A stretch of DNA of 64,000 bases from Acytostelium subglobosum LB1 (taxonomy: Eukaryota; Evosea; Eumycetozoa; Acytosteliales; Acytosteliaceae), in contig NW_012236513.1 of assembly GCF_000787575.1 (NCBI RefSeq), forward strand, positions 434,001 through 498,000. The letters run 5' to 3'. The notes below the pieces were generated by a model. That model was not told the origin of the DNA. It ran no database searches and was given only the letters and a program-made list of their open reading frames with translations. The translations under genes were made by a program, and so were the position numbers. Shown piece by piece: positions 1 to 10,902 of this stretch. Within the stretch, counting starts at the first letter, position 1, and each line of letters begins with the position of its first letter.

Positions 1-761
1 TCTTTAGGACACTGCTGACATGTGACGAGTCCTCCATGATCTGATTGAGGCTTTCCTTTTGATGTCTGATGACGTTTGGTGCAAATACTACGGCGAGGTT
101 GGTCGAGGTCATCTTGTTGACCTTTGCACACAAAGCAATCTGGTGAAGGAAGTTCATCAGATATATCACCAAGTCGCGGTTAGGCTTTGGCAAACCATAT
201 ATCAGCATCCTCAAATGTAACATCCTCTGAAGTGCATCTTGATTCTCTGTTTGGTTGATTGATCGATCGATCGCGAGTTTGATTGAGGTGAGTAAGGTGA
301 ATTAGTGAGATGATCAAAGATGTCAAGCTCGCGAGGACAACAACAAACATACTTATGACTTTAAGAAAGGTAGAGTAGTAGCGCCAGATGAATAGGGGCT
401 CAGGCAACTCGCGAAGGTAGAGCTTGAGCACACCGGCGATAGTGTGTATCTCGGCCATGCCGAATTTGGAGAGGTCAGCGCGACCCTCGTTGTAGGCGCG
501 CTTGATATCCTGCACCAATTGTCCATTGCCTGGAATGCGAAAGATGCCCTCCTCGTTGAAGGCGTTGTGTTCCTCGAGCCACGAGACTGTCTCGAGCACG
601 ACGAACGGTATCTCTTGGGCAGTGCAATGAGTCAGACCCAGGAGTTTTGAATCTGCGGGAGGAGATGCATTTGGTTTGCGGCCCGCTTGTGCCAGTACCA
701 ATGTCTCCAAGTCGACACCGAATATCTGGCCGGCATTAGCCGCCGTCAATGCAGTCGACAT
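1..761 (-). CDS. RhoGAP-domain protein, 5' part (runs off left edge)
   Basis: GTPase-activating protein for Rho-family GTPases. Exon 1 is 354-761 and exon 2 runs from 246 to the edge. The intron 247-353 has a GTATGT donor and an AAACAG acceptor and joins in frame (phase 1). Exon 1 carries the arginine-finger motif EGIFRIPGN and the LYLRELPEPLF motif. Exon 2 carries LPKPNRDL and MTSTNLAVVFAPNV, so all the core RhoGAP helices are present. About 45 residues precede the domain and there is no other N-terminal domain. The start codon at 761 is the first in-frame ATG. The C-terminus and any further domains lie outside the window. D. discoideum has a large family of such Gac proteins, and I cannot say which one this matches. 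Confidence 0.93.
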
Positions 762-2248
762 CTATAATTATTGTTCTGTGAAATGTAGTTGTAGTAGGTA
801 TATGTTGTGTATATTTAGAATATAGTAGTAGTAGTAGTGTGTCACTGTTGTTGCTCTCTAATGAGTAGAGAGTTGGTCAGTTGATTGATTGATTGAGTGA
901 GTGAGTGTGTGCTAATGGTAGTGGTGCGGGGAGTCGCGCGCGCCAATCTGTTTCCATGGAGTGATTGAGTGGTTAGTTGTTTGTTTGAAAGAAACATGCG
1001 CGCAGCTGTGTGGTTGTCGCGAGGGGGCGCAACTTGGGACTTTGCGAATCGCGAACAAGGTCCAATCCCCTTTCTCTATATTCCCTTATTTGATTGTTGT
1101 TTGATTAACATAATAACCAACACATACCTTTAAGTAATTGTACAAATGATATATTTAAATATATATCTATATATCTCAAGATAATAAGAATGAATATATT
1201 AAGAAATAATAATAATAATTTTAAAACATGCACCACCCAATATTGGATTGATTGATAGACTTGACTGGTTGTTGATGATGTTGGACTGACTGGATGATGA
1301 TTGTTGGGGTGTTGGTGTTGTGGCCGGTTGTTTAGGCTATGACCGACAAAACAAACAAACAGACAGACAAGACAGTGTGGTGTGTGTGTTTGTTTGATTG
1401 ATGGTCGATTGTGTATGTCTGTGTTGTATCTCTTTGTCTCTCTGTGTGTTTGTCTGTGTGTGTACGTTTGATTTGTTTGTCTCACTCCTTACTCTCACTC
1501 ACTCACCAAACATCAAGCTTAGCTCACTGACTGAGTGTGTTTGGAATATGATCAAACAGCCCCTTGATCACCATTTTTGTTTAATCACATACTATCACAC
1601 ACCCTACATACACACAAACACACACTTAGTCAGTCATCCATCAATCCATCCATCACTCACGATCACAATCCGCTCACTCTCGCCCATCCAGACTAATTAG
1701 AGTGTTGAAATGAAATGAAATGAAAAAAAAGGTGGTCCCACCCACCGAATGGGGGGAAAACAGCACATTCGCAAACAATCAATCGAGATCGATTGATCAA
1801 AAATTTTGGCCAATGTTACACACAGGTTTTTTCGTGATCGCCGTCTTTCTTTGCCATCCTGCCAAACAACCTAGAGAACATTGTGTGTGTTATATGAATA
1901 CGATCCTAATAATAGGATTGATTTGGGCATGGGCGCACGTTAATAATCAATCCACGATCATTTTAAGTATCCAGCACATACGCATTTACATGATGGATGG
2001 ACAGATGGATGGACGCAGCTTGATGTCACGAATGTGTAGTGGTTGGCTGGAACACAATGAGGACAAAGAGGCTGACGACCAAGCGAAGGTGGAACGTAAT
2101 GCTGCAAGGATCAGAGGCGACCTGTGTGGACTGGACACCAGATGGGTGGCGTGGCGGTGGAGATTAGATTAATTAGATTGAGAGATGGACGGTTGGGTGT
2201 GCAAGGGAAGGGTACCATCCAAAGGGTTGGACGCTGTGTGATAATTGT
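762..2248. other. Intergenic, low-complexity AT-rich region
   Basis: About 1.5 kb between the divergent side of the RhoGAP gene and the 3' end of the FHA gene. It holds TGT/TGTG-rich simple sequence (about 1370-1480), ATTGATTG runs and AAATGAAATG repeats. Open frames here are compositionally simple, lack recognisable domains and look like chance frames. Confidence 0.6.
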
Positions 2249-4230
2249 TTATGTACAAATCTTGTCGCATTCGGTTGTATCGATGGAAGATGACTCAAAC
2301 TCAAACGAAGAGGTGAGCTGGTGAATTGGTAATGGGATTGGGATTGTGATTGGAATTGAAATTGAGGAGCTGCCGCGGCTAATATGGTGACTGATTGACG
2401 GACTGGCGGCAGTGGTGTTGGTGGTAGTCATTGGTGCTGGTGCTGTGTGTTGGAATTGAAGAGGAGGCAAAGGAGATGTGTTGAAGCGCAAAGGTTTGGG
2501 CGAGGACGACAGGGACATTGACGTAGAGGGTCGCAGGCGGGACGATGGTGAGGATGGTGGTGCCCGGCGGACCACGCGGAAGTCCTCGGAATAGAACTCG
2601 GTGCCATCAACATCAACGTCGATAGGACATTGACCATTGGTCGCCAGCTGCTGGTGCAAAGGCTGGCCGGGTGGCGAGGCAGATTGCTGCGACTGCTCCT
2701 CGTCGTTGAGGAGGTCGATGGAGTGGATGGTTGGGAACTGGTTCTGGACGGGCTGCTCCAGGGTGTAGACAAACTTGGAGACCAAGCTGCTGAAGCGCAC
2801 GGACTTGTCGTGGGTGTCGCGACAGGCACTCTTGCGTTTGCTGCCAGTCTGCTGGTGGTTCTTGGACGGACTGCTGGTGGGCGTCAACTGCTTGATAGTG
2901 GACTGGATCGAGTCGATCTCTGGTGAATGCTCAAATGATAACGTTCGGTTGATGTGACTGTAGAATCGGGTGATTTCATCTCGGAGGTCTTCCTCCTCGA
3001 GTTCAATTGATCGGTTTTGTTCATTGTCGCTACTTGTATTGTTATTGTCGGTGTTGTTGTTGTTGTCGGTGCATATTATAATGTCGGGAGGTGATGATGA
3101 AGATGAAGATGAAGTTGATGATGTTGATGTTGATTCGGTGTTGTTGTTATTGTTGTTGATGGAGTTGTTGTTGTTGTTCCTCTTCATGATGAGGTCTTGC
3201 TTCTTGAGTAACAGTGCTTCGGCCACATACTTGTACATGTTCCTACATACTACCATGTAGGATTGGTCACCGCCAAAGTATATCTTCTGACCATTCTTGA
3301 GTGGGATGGGACGATCGGCTGGAATGCGCACCTGATCCACAAAGGTGCCATGTGATGAGTTCAAGTCCATTATCTGGAGGACACCCTCCGCGTCATGTGC
3401 AAACAATGCATGCTTCCTTGATACCGTTGGATGAGTAAGAACATAGTCGCATACTTGATCGATTGTGATTGAATGAGAGGATGTTGGGTGGATGAGGGAA
3501 GAGTTGAATCAGTGAGTTGTTCATCGTTTGTAGATGAGGGACATTGACATCGATCGATCCATCACCGCGTCATCTTTGTTATCCGTTTCGTCGTGGTCGT
3601 CGGAGCAGCAGGAATTGCGGCAAACGGCGGTGGTACGCGATGGGGCAACTCGGAGTGGGAGCGTTGTTGGACGCGTCGTCTCGTTTCGTCATCGTTGTTG
3701 TTGTATGTTTGTAATTTTAAAAGCCTACCTGTGGAGGAGCGTCCCAGTAGGATGTACTTGAGCTCGTCGAGCGGGATTGTAAATGTCGAATGTTTGTCGC
3801 CGCCCTTAAAGAACATCAGATGGTCATTGCGCGATGGCACTGCGCCCGAAGCCCACCTTGGGCATGTGAACGAATCTGGATTCGATCCAGTCGTCGTCTC
3901 TATGTTTATACTACTATTGATATTGATAATGTTGATATTGGTATTGGTTGTACTGCTACTACTACTATTGCTACTACTACTACTACTGCCACTGCCGCCG
4001 CCAATGTTTGAGTATGAGGAAGATGGACGTTTCTTGCCTCTGGCAATTGTGGATGGTGCTATTGGTTGAGTGCTGCTGCCTGAGCTATTACTACTGGATT
4101 GTGGTGTTGCATGATTGTTTGCATTACAAGCGACACAAACACATGTTGCCGCCAGTGCACTGCCAGCACATCGTTGTTGTAATAAACAAATGGAATTGTC
4201 CAGTTCCTGTGTGGACTGATCGAAAGACAT
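2249..4230 (-). CDS. FHA-domain protein resembling NIPP1 (PPP1R8)
   Basis: Phosphothreonine-binding FHA protein of about 568 aa. Exon 1 is 3729-4230 and exon 2 is 2249-3453; the intron 3454-3728 (donor GTAGGC) lies inside the FHA domain. The splice rebuilds YILLGRSSTVCDYVLTHP followed by TVSRKHALF, then IMDLNSSHGTFVD, the canonical GR, SRKH and N..G FHA residues. The closest family in my judgement is NIPP1, a nuclear inhibitor and targeting subunit of protein phosphatase 1. A KSVRFSS sequence downstream of the FHA domain fits the RVxF PP1-docking pattern. The N-terminus (SSS/NNN) and the region after the FHA are Asn/Ser-rich, which explains the greater length than human NIPP1. Nuclear location is inferred from the family. 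The FHA call is sure; the NIPP1 assignment is moderate. Confidence 0.82.
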
Positions 4231-4766
4231 GTCTGCTGTTGTTGGTATATAAATATATTAATATATTGATTGAATGTATATGCTATGCTCTGTGTCTTGT
4301 CCTATTTATTGATAATAATAATAATAATAATAATGTAATATGATGTGTCAATCAACTCCATCTCATCTCCCAAAGAAGTGATTTGGAGACAATTGTAGAC
4401 ATTAAATCGTTATTTCTTCGAATTCCAAATTTTCTCCAGCACTTCCCGCCAAACACCAGCTTTTTGAATGAATAGTTAACTTCTTCGTATTCGACATTAC
4501 ACAACTTTCTCAGGCAACAACAAAGAAGATGGGAAGTGCGACAAGTGTCAACTATTATTGACACAAGGTATTCAATACGACATCTTGACTTTAAGATTTA
4601 AGATTGATGTCAACGTCAATAGTGGCGTATGGTTGACCATTGATTGAAAGTCAACAACCAGATTTTTACTGGTTCTGTGATCTCAATGTTGAAAACTCGG
4701 TTCATTGGCATGAACAATGCATATTGATTGATTGATTGATTGATAGTTGTTATAAATAATATATAT
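4231..4766. other. Divergent promoter region between FHA and ZNHIT2-like genes
   Basis: About 540 bp shared by two divergently transcribed genes. It contains an (AAT)n run at about 4313-4333, a TTGA/GATT repeat at 4722-4744 and a TATAAATAATATATAT box at 4751-4766 directly before the ZNHIT2-like start. A 70-codon frame on the minus strand (4352-4564) has no recognised domain and I do not call it a gene. Confidence 0.5.
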
Positions 4767-6269
4767 ATGAGTAGAATTATACAACATAGTGAGCGATTGG
4801 ATGTTGGTGATAATAATAATGATGATGTATTATCAACAAACAGTTTGTTAATAGTTGGTAATGAACGACAAAGACGAACGACATCAACTTCATCATCGTC
4901 GGTAACAAATAAAAAGAGTATACAGATAAAGATATTGGATGATGATGTTACAACATCATCAATATCCAACAATGAGGAGGTAGTCGGGTCCGACCAACAA
5001 GACAAGGTCAACAAAACATCTCAAGTATGCTCAATGTAAGTCTCATTCATTCAATCAATCAACTCAATCAAATACTAATCCAACCAAACATAACATAGAT
5101 GTTCAAAGCAGTTCTCTTTATATAGTTGTCCAAGATGTTTCATTGGGTACTGCTCATCAGAGTGTTTCAAACAACATAATGCAAGATGTACTACACAGTT
5201 CTATGAGCAACAACTACAGGATGGTCTACGCACAATGAACAAGGTCGATCCAAAGGATTCATTGGCATTACTCAAACGAATGAAACATATATATGAACGC
5301 GAGGATGAAGCATTTGATAGACTCACACGTGATGACAATGATGACTTTGAAGACGACGAAGATGACGATGATGAAGATGGAGATGATGAGCTTGTCGATA
5401 TATCATCGTTAAAGTTGGATGAGATGACTGAGGAGCAGTTGTTATCATTGCTGACTGAGGATGAGATTAAGGAGTTCCGTCAATCAATCATTGACGGTAC
5501 TATCGCTGACAAGTTGGAGCAGTGGACACCTTGGTGGACTCAATCAATCACAACGCCAAAGATACAAGAGTTGGACGCAACGACTACTTCCACGAACTCG
5601 ACGATCCCCACCACATCAACCATCCCCGCACTGCGTACAATATTCCCAGGCACACCATCACCAATGCTCTATCATCACCTGGTCGATATCATCTATTGCT
5701 ACTGCTTTGCAATGCGTCGGTTCAATGGAGAGTGGGGCTCGGCCTCGTTCAAGCCCAATGCCAATGACTCGGGACTGAGTGATGAGCTCGAGACAATGAT
5801 CGATGAGTGCAATGTCATACTCGAGCTCTCGACTGTGCTGCGGAGGACCAGCGTCAAGGCACCACCAATGGACAGTTTGGACACAGTGCTCTCGCGAGTG
5901 CTTGCCAACACTCATTCATTCAAACATCTTGACGTGGCCACCGACGATGTCTACTTCTCAATGTTCATACTCGAGGATGTCTCGCAGTTGTTGAAGCACA
6001 GGGGCAGAGTGCTGGCTGCGCTGTCCCATCTCCACAGGCATCTGTCGTCCATCGATCATGGTCTTGGCGCGCGTGCCACTGATGATGTCGATCAATCATT
6101 CAAACAGAGTATCCGCTTCGCAACACAAAAGCTCTGGTTCTTTATGGCCTGGTGCAATGAACAGCCCGACGAACCATTCAACATGCAATCAATCTGCGTT
6201 CAACAATACTTCAATCGACAACGTCGCATTCACACTCGTGATGGAGCGCCGAGCACATCACGGTCATGA
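4767..6269 (+). CDS. znhit2: HIT-type zinc finger protein, ZNHIT2-like
   Basis: About 479 aa. Exon 1 is 4767-5035 and exon 2 is 5099-6269. The intron splits the zinc finger: joining gives VCSICSKQFSLYSCPRCF then GYCSSECFKQHNARC, the C-x2-C...C-x2-C...C-x3-C...H-x3-C zf-HIT pattern, followed by the FYEQQLQDGL segment that follows the finger in ZNHIT2 proteins. ZNHIT2 bridges the R2TP/HSP90 co-chaperone and the U5 snRNP/RUVBL1-2 assembly machinery. A very acidic Asp/Glu stretch (about residues 120-150) is followed by a helical C-terminus. I chose the ATG at 4767 because it directly follows a TATA-rich stretch; no earlier in-frame ATG is seen. The family is confident; orthology within ZNHIT proteins is probable. 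Confidence 0.83.
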
Positions 6270-6336
6270 TCATTCAATCAACGGAACCTTTCCAGGATCA
6301 ATAACATACACATATTCTTTTATGTTCTGTACACAC

Positions 6337-7691
6337 TTAGGCATCAATCTGCCACTGCTCCACCAACATGTCGATAAAGTCGGCTTCTTCGGCGGCCAGG
6401 TCATCGCCACTGACGACCTCCTCGAGCTTGGCGAGCAGACCGCCCAGGGTGGGCTTGGAGAGGTTGTTGGCAAACAGATCGATGGTCTCTTGGAGGAATG
6501 CCTCGACATCGGCGTCGGACTCTCGCTGGAAGTCACGTAGACAGCGGTTCAGCAGACGTCCCGCACCCATCTTGATGCACAGGTTGTCGAGCACCTGCTG
6601 CAGATAGTCAGTGATGCCATCCAACTCGGCGTCAGTCAACTCGTTGTCGGCCGATGCAGCGTGCAGGAACAGACGAGCGAGACGGTACTCAAAGGGTGAG
6701 TCGCCCATCGCATCCATAAACTCGGCGTACTCCTCGTCGCTCATGTTGGACAGCTCATTCTCGACATGCTCCATTATAGACACATTGTCGCCCCATGCCT
6801 CCTCGTCAAGCTCCAACACTTCAAGTCTCTTGATGATCCAGCTATCACCATGATTATGTTTGGCATCGATCAGGTATCTGTAGGGGATGTAGCAGTAGCC
6901 CTAGCGATGATAGATTGATCGATCGATGTGAGTTAGGTGAGCGATTGAATGAATGTGGAGTCCAGAACACTTACCTTGTCACCCCAGGTCGAGCCCCAAG
7001 AGTTACGGATAATGAACACTTGGTCCTTGTCATTGTAACCGACGCAGAGCATGGCGTGGGCACCGTGGGAGCCGCGCGACTCTTCGGCGGGCGATGGGAT
7101 TGGCACGAGGCCAGCCTTGCGATGCGAGTCAAACGAGTTGTAGAGACGCATGGCAAAGATGATGGGGTTGCCCTCGGCCAGACACTTCTTCCAGGCGTCC
7201 AACTCGGTGGGCACCAACTCATTCTCCTCGATCAAGAACAGGGCGGCCTCGTCATAGGACTTTTGGTCGGGCACGTCATTGACCCTCTTCACGTCGAATG
7301 GCCATGTGGTCTCGGATGGCGCGCCATACTGCTTCAAACCCTCGATGGCATGGCGGATGAATGTGCCTTCGTCCTTGATCTCGGTCTCTCCGGCAAGCTC
7401 ACGAGCGTTGTAGTAGATGAAGAGACGGCTGACGTCGTAGGAGTCGTTGTTGTGGTAGCGCTTGACCAGGTATTCGTAGGCGCCTGCCACGGCATTGGCT
7501 ACACAACTGCTGGTTGCCTCTTGGTTCTCGACGGTGGTCATATGAGGACGAAGATCAACCGATGGTGGCAAGGCAGCACTACCAAGCTTGGTACTAACAA
7601 ACTGCTTTGTGCCTGGAGGTGGTGGAACATATTGGTATCCAGACACCTTACGCTCGGCTCCATCAGCTTTTACAATCTTAAATATTGCCAT
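6337..7691 (-). CDS. Papain-like (C1) cysteine peptidase fused to a TerB-like domain
   Basis: Protein of 426 aa. Exon 1 is 6975-7691 and exon 2 is 6337-6900, with phase 0 splicing that rebuilds RNSWGSTWGDKGYCYIPY. Residues about 45-270 form a C1 papain fold: NQEATSSCVANAVAGAYE holds the presumed nucleophile Cys, GSHGAHAMLCVGYND the His and RNSWG the Asn. There is no signal peptide and no I29 propeptide, so unlike lysosomal cathepsins it is probably cytosolic. Residues about 285-426 hold two acidic helical repeats (LHAASADNELTDAELDGI and LEEVVSGDDLAAEEADFI) that look like TerB (tellurite-resistance) metal-binding repeats. It converges on the ZNHIT2-like gene with only 67 bp between stops. The substrate is unknown. 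The peptidase fold is sure; the TerB assignment is by pattern only. Confidence 0.85.
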
Positions 7692-7985
7692 TATAATATT
7701 ATAATATTTGTTTGTTTGTTTGTTTTATTATTTAATTGATTGATTGATTGGTACCAATCAATCCATTTATATTGGTCCTGGATCAATGACAAGTCATCCC
7801 AAAGATCTTGTATTTTCAAGGATTTGATCATTTTGTAGTTTTATTCTTGGATCGAAAAATGAAGATATTATTTATTCAAGGTTCACCCAGATTGATTGGA
7901 ATAATGATGATATCATCAGTGTCTCCTATGAATTATCGCCACGACAACTGCTGCATGTGCTTTATTGTACCTAATGAACATTAGA

Positions 7986-10262
7986 TTAATCCCAAATAAA
8001 GAGTTTATGATCCAATCCATCAGAGAGTATGTAGCCAATTCGATGGAGGTACCATCTTATAGGTGTAAAGTCATCATTTGATTCATCTTCATCTTCCCCA
8101 GGAAATTCATTCTCATCCTCGTAGTCCTCAGCATCTGAGTTGTCTTCATATGGATTCACTCGTTTCTGATGAGTGGTCAGATGTTTCAGGATCTCATTGT
8201 CATCTTTGGTGCCAATGAACCATTGAAGTGTCTCCTTGTTGCCACCCTTTCGTATGATCTCTCGGCCAAACATCGGTCGATCCTCGATTATAGCTGGACT
8301 GTGTTCAAGTATGAACTGGAGGATGGGGATGTTGTTGTGGAAGATGGCATAGTCAACACATCCGCCGAATGGATAGAGTGTGCTCGGGTCTTTGACATTG
8401 TCTTTAAAGATGGTCTTGAATACACTCACACGCTGATGCTTGATGGCGGCGAGTATGAACCATTCGAATACATTCCTGTAATCATTCTTTATATTGACTT
8501 GGCCATTTGCCTGATCTGGTCATCATCATTGTGAGTGAACAGGCCATCCATGAATATGCTAACTGGACAACTCTCGTTCATATCGATCCAGTATGGATTT
8601 CGAAGATCCACCAGCAGTGATGCACGAGATGTTGGATTGTTGAGCAGTTTGTTGGCAACCCCCAATTGTCCACATTGCCATGCCATGCCAACCAAACGGA
8701 CATGACTCGTTTTCTTCTCTTTTGAAACGAGGCCGATCAGGTGATCGATTAGTGGGATGTCGCCCAGTCGGATTGCTGTGTCAAGTGATTCTTGGATGAA
8801 TCGTTTGGAATGAATGGTGCCGCTAGGGTCCAAAGAACAGAGTTGTTTATACTGCTCAAGGTTTATCACAGCCGGCTTGACTTGATCAAGTACCTTGCTG
8901 AGGGCCAGAAGTTTGTCAAAGGATGAGGCAACAATGATGTCTTCCTCGTCCTCCAAACTGTCCACACTGACAAGGGCAGCAAGGTGACGGACAATGTCAT
9001 CACTCTCTTTATCATCCCTGCGTACTGCTTCATCAAGTCCATTCGTGAGTGCCGATCTCCAGTTGGCGATGGGTGTTGTATGGACGCATTTTGTTGCTGC
9101 GACAACCATCTCGAGTGAGCCATGCTTGGCAATTGCCAAGAACTGCTCGCTGGTGCCATTGCCAATCTCGTACATGAAGTATTCAATGAGATCCAATCGA
9201 TTCAACTGTACAATGTGTTCAGTGACGTACATAAAGTCACCGTACATAACCTGTTGGACTTCATCCATATCTTCTAGAAGCGAGATTTGATGTGTAATGA
9301 TCTCAGCCATCAACAAGGTATCAATGATTTCCTTCCTGCTTTGTGAGTCTGGTGCAGGCGAAAGAGCATCGATAACTCGCGAGACCTTGTCCATCATAGC
9401 ATCAACATCCAAACCAGCGCGCCTTGCCAGTGTAACAGTGCTCTCGATGAATGAGTGAAGGTCGGTGGACCACATGACTTGATAGTCAAGGTGGTGTTCC
9501 AGGTCCTCCATGGCCTTGGTTGGGTCGTCCGACTGCAATGCACCGTCTTTCAAGCTGATGCGATCAAACTCTTCAAACACCATGACCATTGGTTCATCGA
9601 GCACCTTGCGCAGTTGTTGAAATTTGCTCCAGAGAGTCGCATCTCTGGAATGAGCAACGACCTCCTCAATCAATAACAATGAGCTCTGATTCTCTTCGAC
9701 ATCATGGTCAAACTTTCTCGATAAGTGCTCTGTAGTGCAGCGGAGATCGAGAAGACCAGCCATGATCTCACGCCACACGCCTTGATCCATGTTACTGTTG
9801 TTGTGATTCTTGGCCCATAGATTGAGCGTCTTGATGGATACGGGAAGTGTGACGGGTGTGGTCTGAGCGATGAGGATACGCAAGGCATTAGAGTTGTCAC
9901 CAGTTACAGCATGCATAAGTAGCGTGGGACAGATGAACATATGTTGCCATCGGGAATAAAGGTATGAGAAGATGGTATCATCAGTCACAATTGACACACT
10001 GTAACAACATCAATGTAGCCTCTCATTTGAATTGATGTATTGTCAGGTTGTTGATGTAGTTTATAGTAGAGCAATGATTGATGATCATTCTTACAGATGT
10101 CCTCCAATGTTACCCATTGCTTGTATGGCTTTGATCGGATGTATGTTGCTTTGTTGTTGTCCTCTGTTGACACTCCATACAAGTACAAGATAGGTGTAAG
10201 TGTTCCTTTAGCAGTCCAAACAGATAGCTGTTGTTTATAACAGACCTAAACAACTCATTCAT
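7986..10262 (-). pseudogene. Dictyostelid ankyrin-like repeat family gene, frame broken three times
   Basis: A single protein-like reading runs from MNELFRSVINNSYLFGLL (ATG at 10260-10262) to the stop at 7986, about 750 residues, but occupies successive frames. It changes frame near 10180-10220, near 9995-10005 and near 8490-8510. Each step equals one missing base and the total length is a multiple of three. The longest open segment (8489 to about 9997) and the last one (8489 down to 7986) hold helical-pair repeats resembling ankyrin units, such as CVDYAIFHNNIPILQFILE. The MNxLFxSVxNN start is typical of large multicopy dictyostelid protein families of unknown function. No splice sites explain the breaks. 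It is either a decayed family copy or an intact gene hit by base-calling errors. The acidic tail EDEDE is near the end. Confidence 0.6.
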
Positions 10263-10902
10263 TCTATTATTATCTGTTTGTGTTGTTGTTGAAAGTGTGA
10301 GGGGGGTATCACATAATTGTTGTTTCATTTCCGAAAAAGAATTCATTGATTGATTGAATGAATCAAGACTTGACAAGTCTTTGAAGATCACAGTTATGTC
10401 AATCTCATCGTCATTGTTACTGAAGTTCCACGACCATATTGACTACATACTGGTAACAAAGCTCGTATCTAATCTTATTATGATAAGATGGTGACCTGAC
10501 TCGAGTTGGTGTTGGGGTTACAATGATGGGTGGGCAACTTCACCACCACCAATGATGAATATTCCTTTGACAAGTTGATTAGTGATTATCATGTGCCAAA
10601 TATTTCGTTGGCATGTTCCAGCGAACTTTATCTTTGTCTTTGCTTCTTCTCAAGTATATAAATGCGTCAGTTTCCCAAGTGATTGGTCGTGTTGAAGCTA
10701 GCACCCTTGCTGGGGCGGGGGTAGTCCCGCTCACACTCGTTCGTTTAAAACTTGAAGGCCCAAGGGTAGGGGAGGGAAGGGGAGATAAGAAACGAGTAAT
10801 AAATAGTGTATTATCACATGTGACACCTACATCAACATCAACATCAACTAGTTAATCATTTGTTATAAAGATATAAATATATATAAAGAGATAAAAGAAA
10901 TA
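10263..10902. other. Divergent intergenic region with a GC-rich island and TATA box
   Basis: 640 bp between the ankyrin-like gene and TPP1. A TATATAAATG sequence at about 10655 is followed by a G/C-rich, hairpin-capable stretch (about 10695-10790, including GCGGG..CCCGC), unusual in this AT-rich setting. A second TATA-like run (ATAAATATATATAAAG, about 10871-10888) lies just upstream of the TPP1 ATG and is its likely core promoter. Confidence 0.45.

Noticed and set aside
1105-1485. 126-codon minus-strand frame
   Set aside because: Built from TGTG/TTGTTT simple repeats; no domain and biased composition.
4352-4564. 70-codon minus-strand frame
   Set aside because: No recognisable domain; lies in a divergent promoter region.
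6915-7739. Long plus-strand frame antisense to the papain-like gene
   Set aside because: Mirror of a GC-rich coding exon; the minus strand holds the catalytic motifs.
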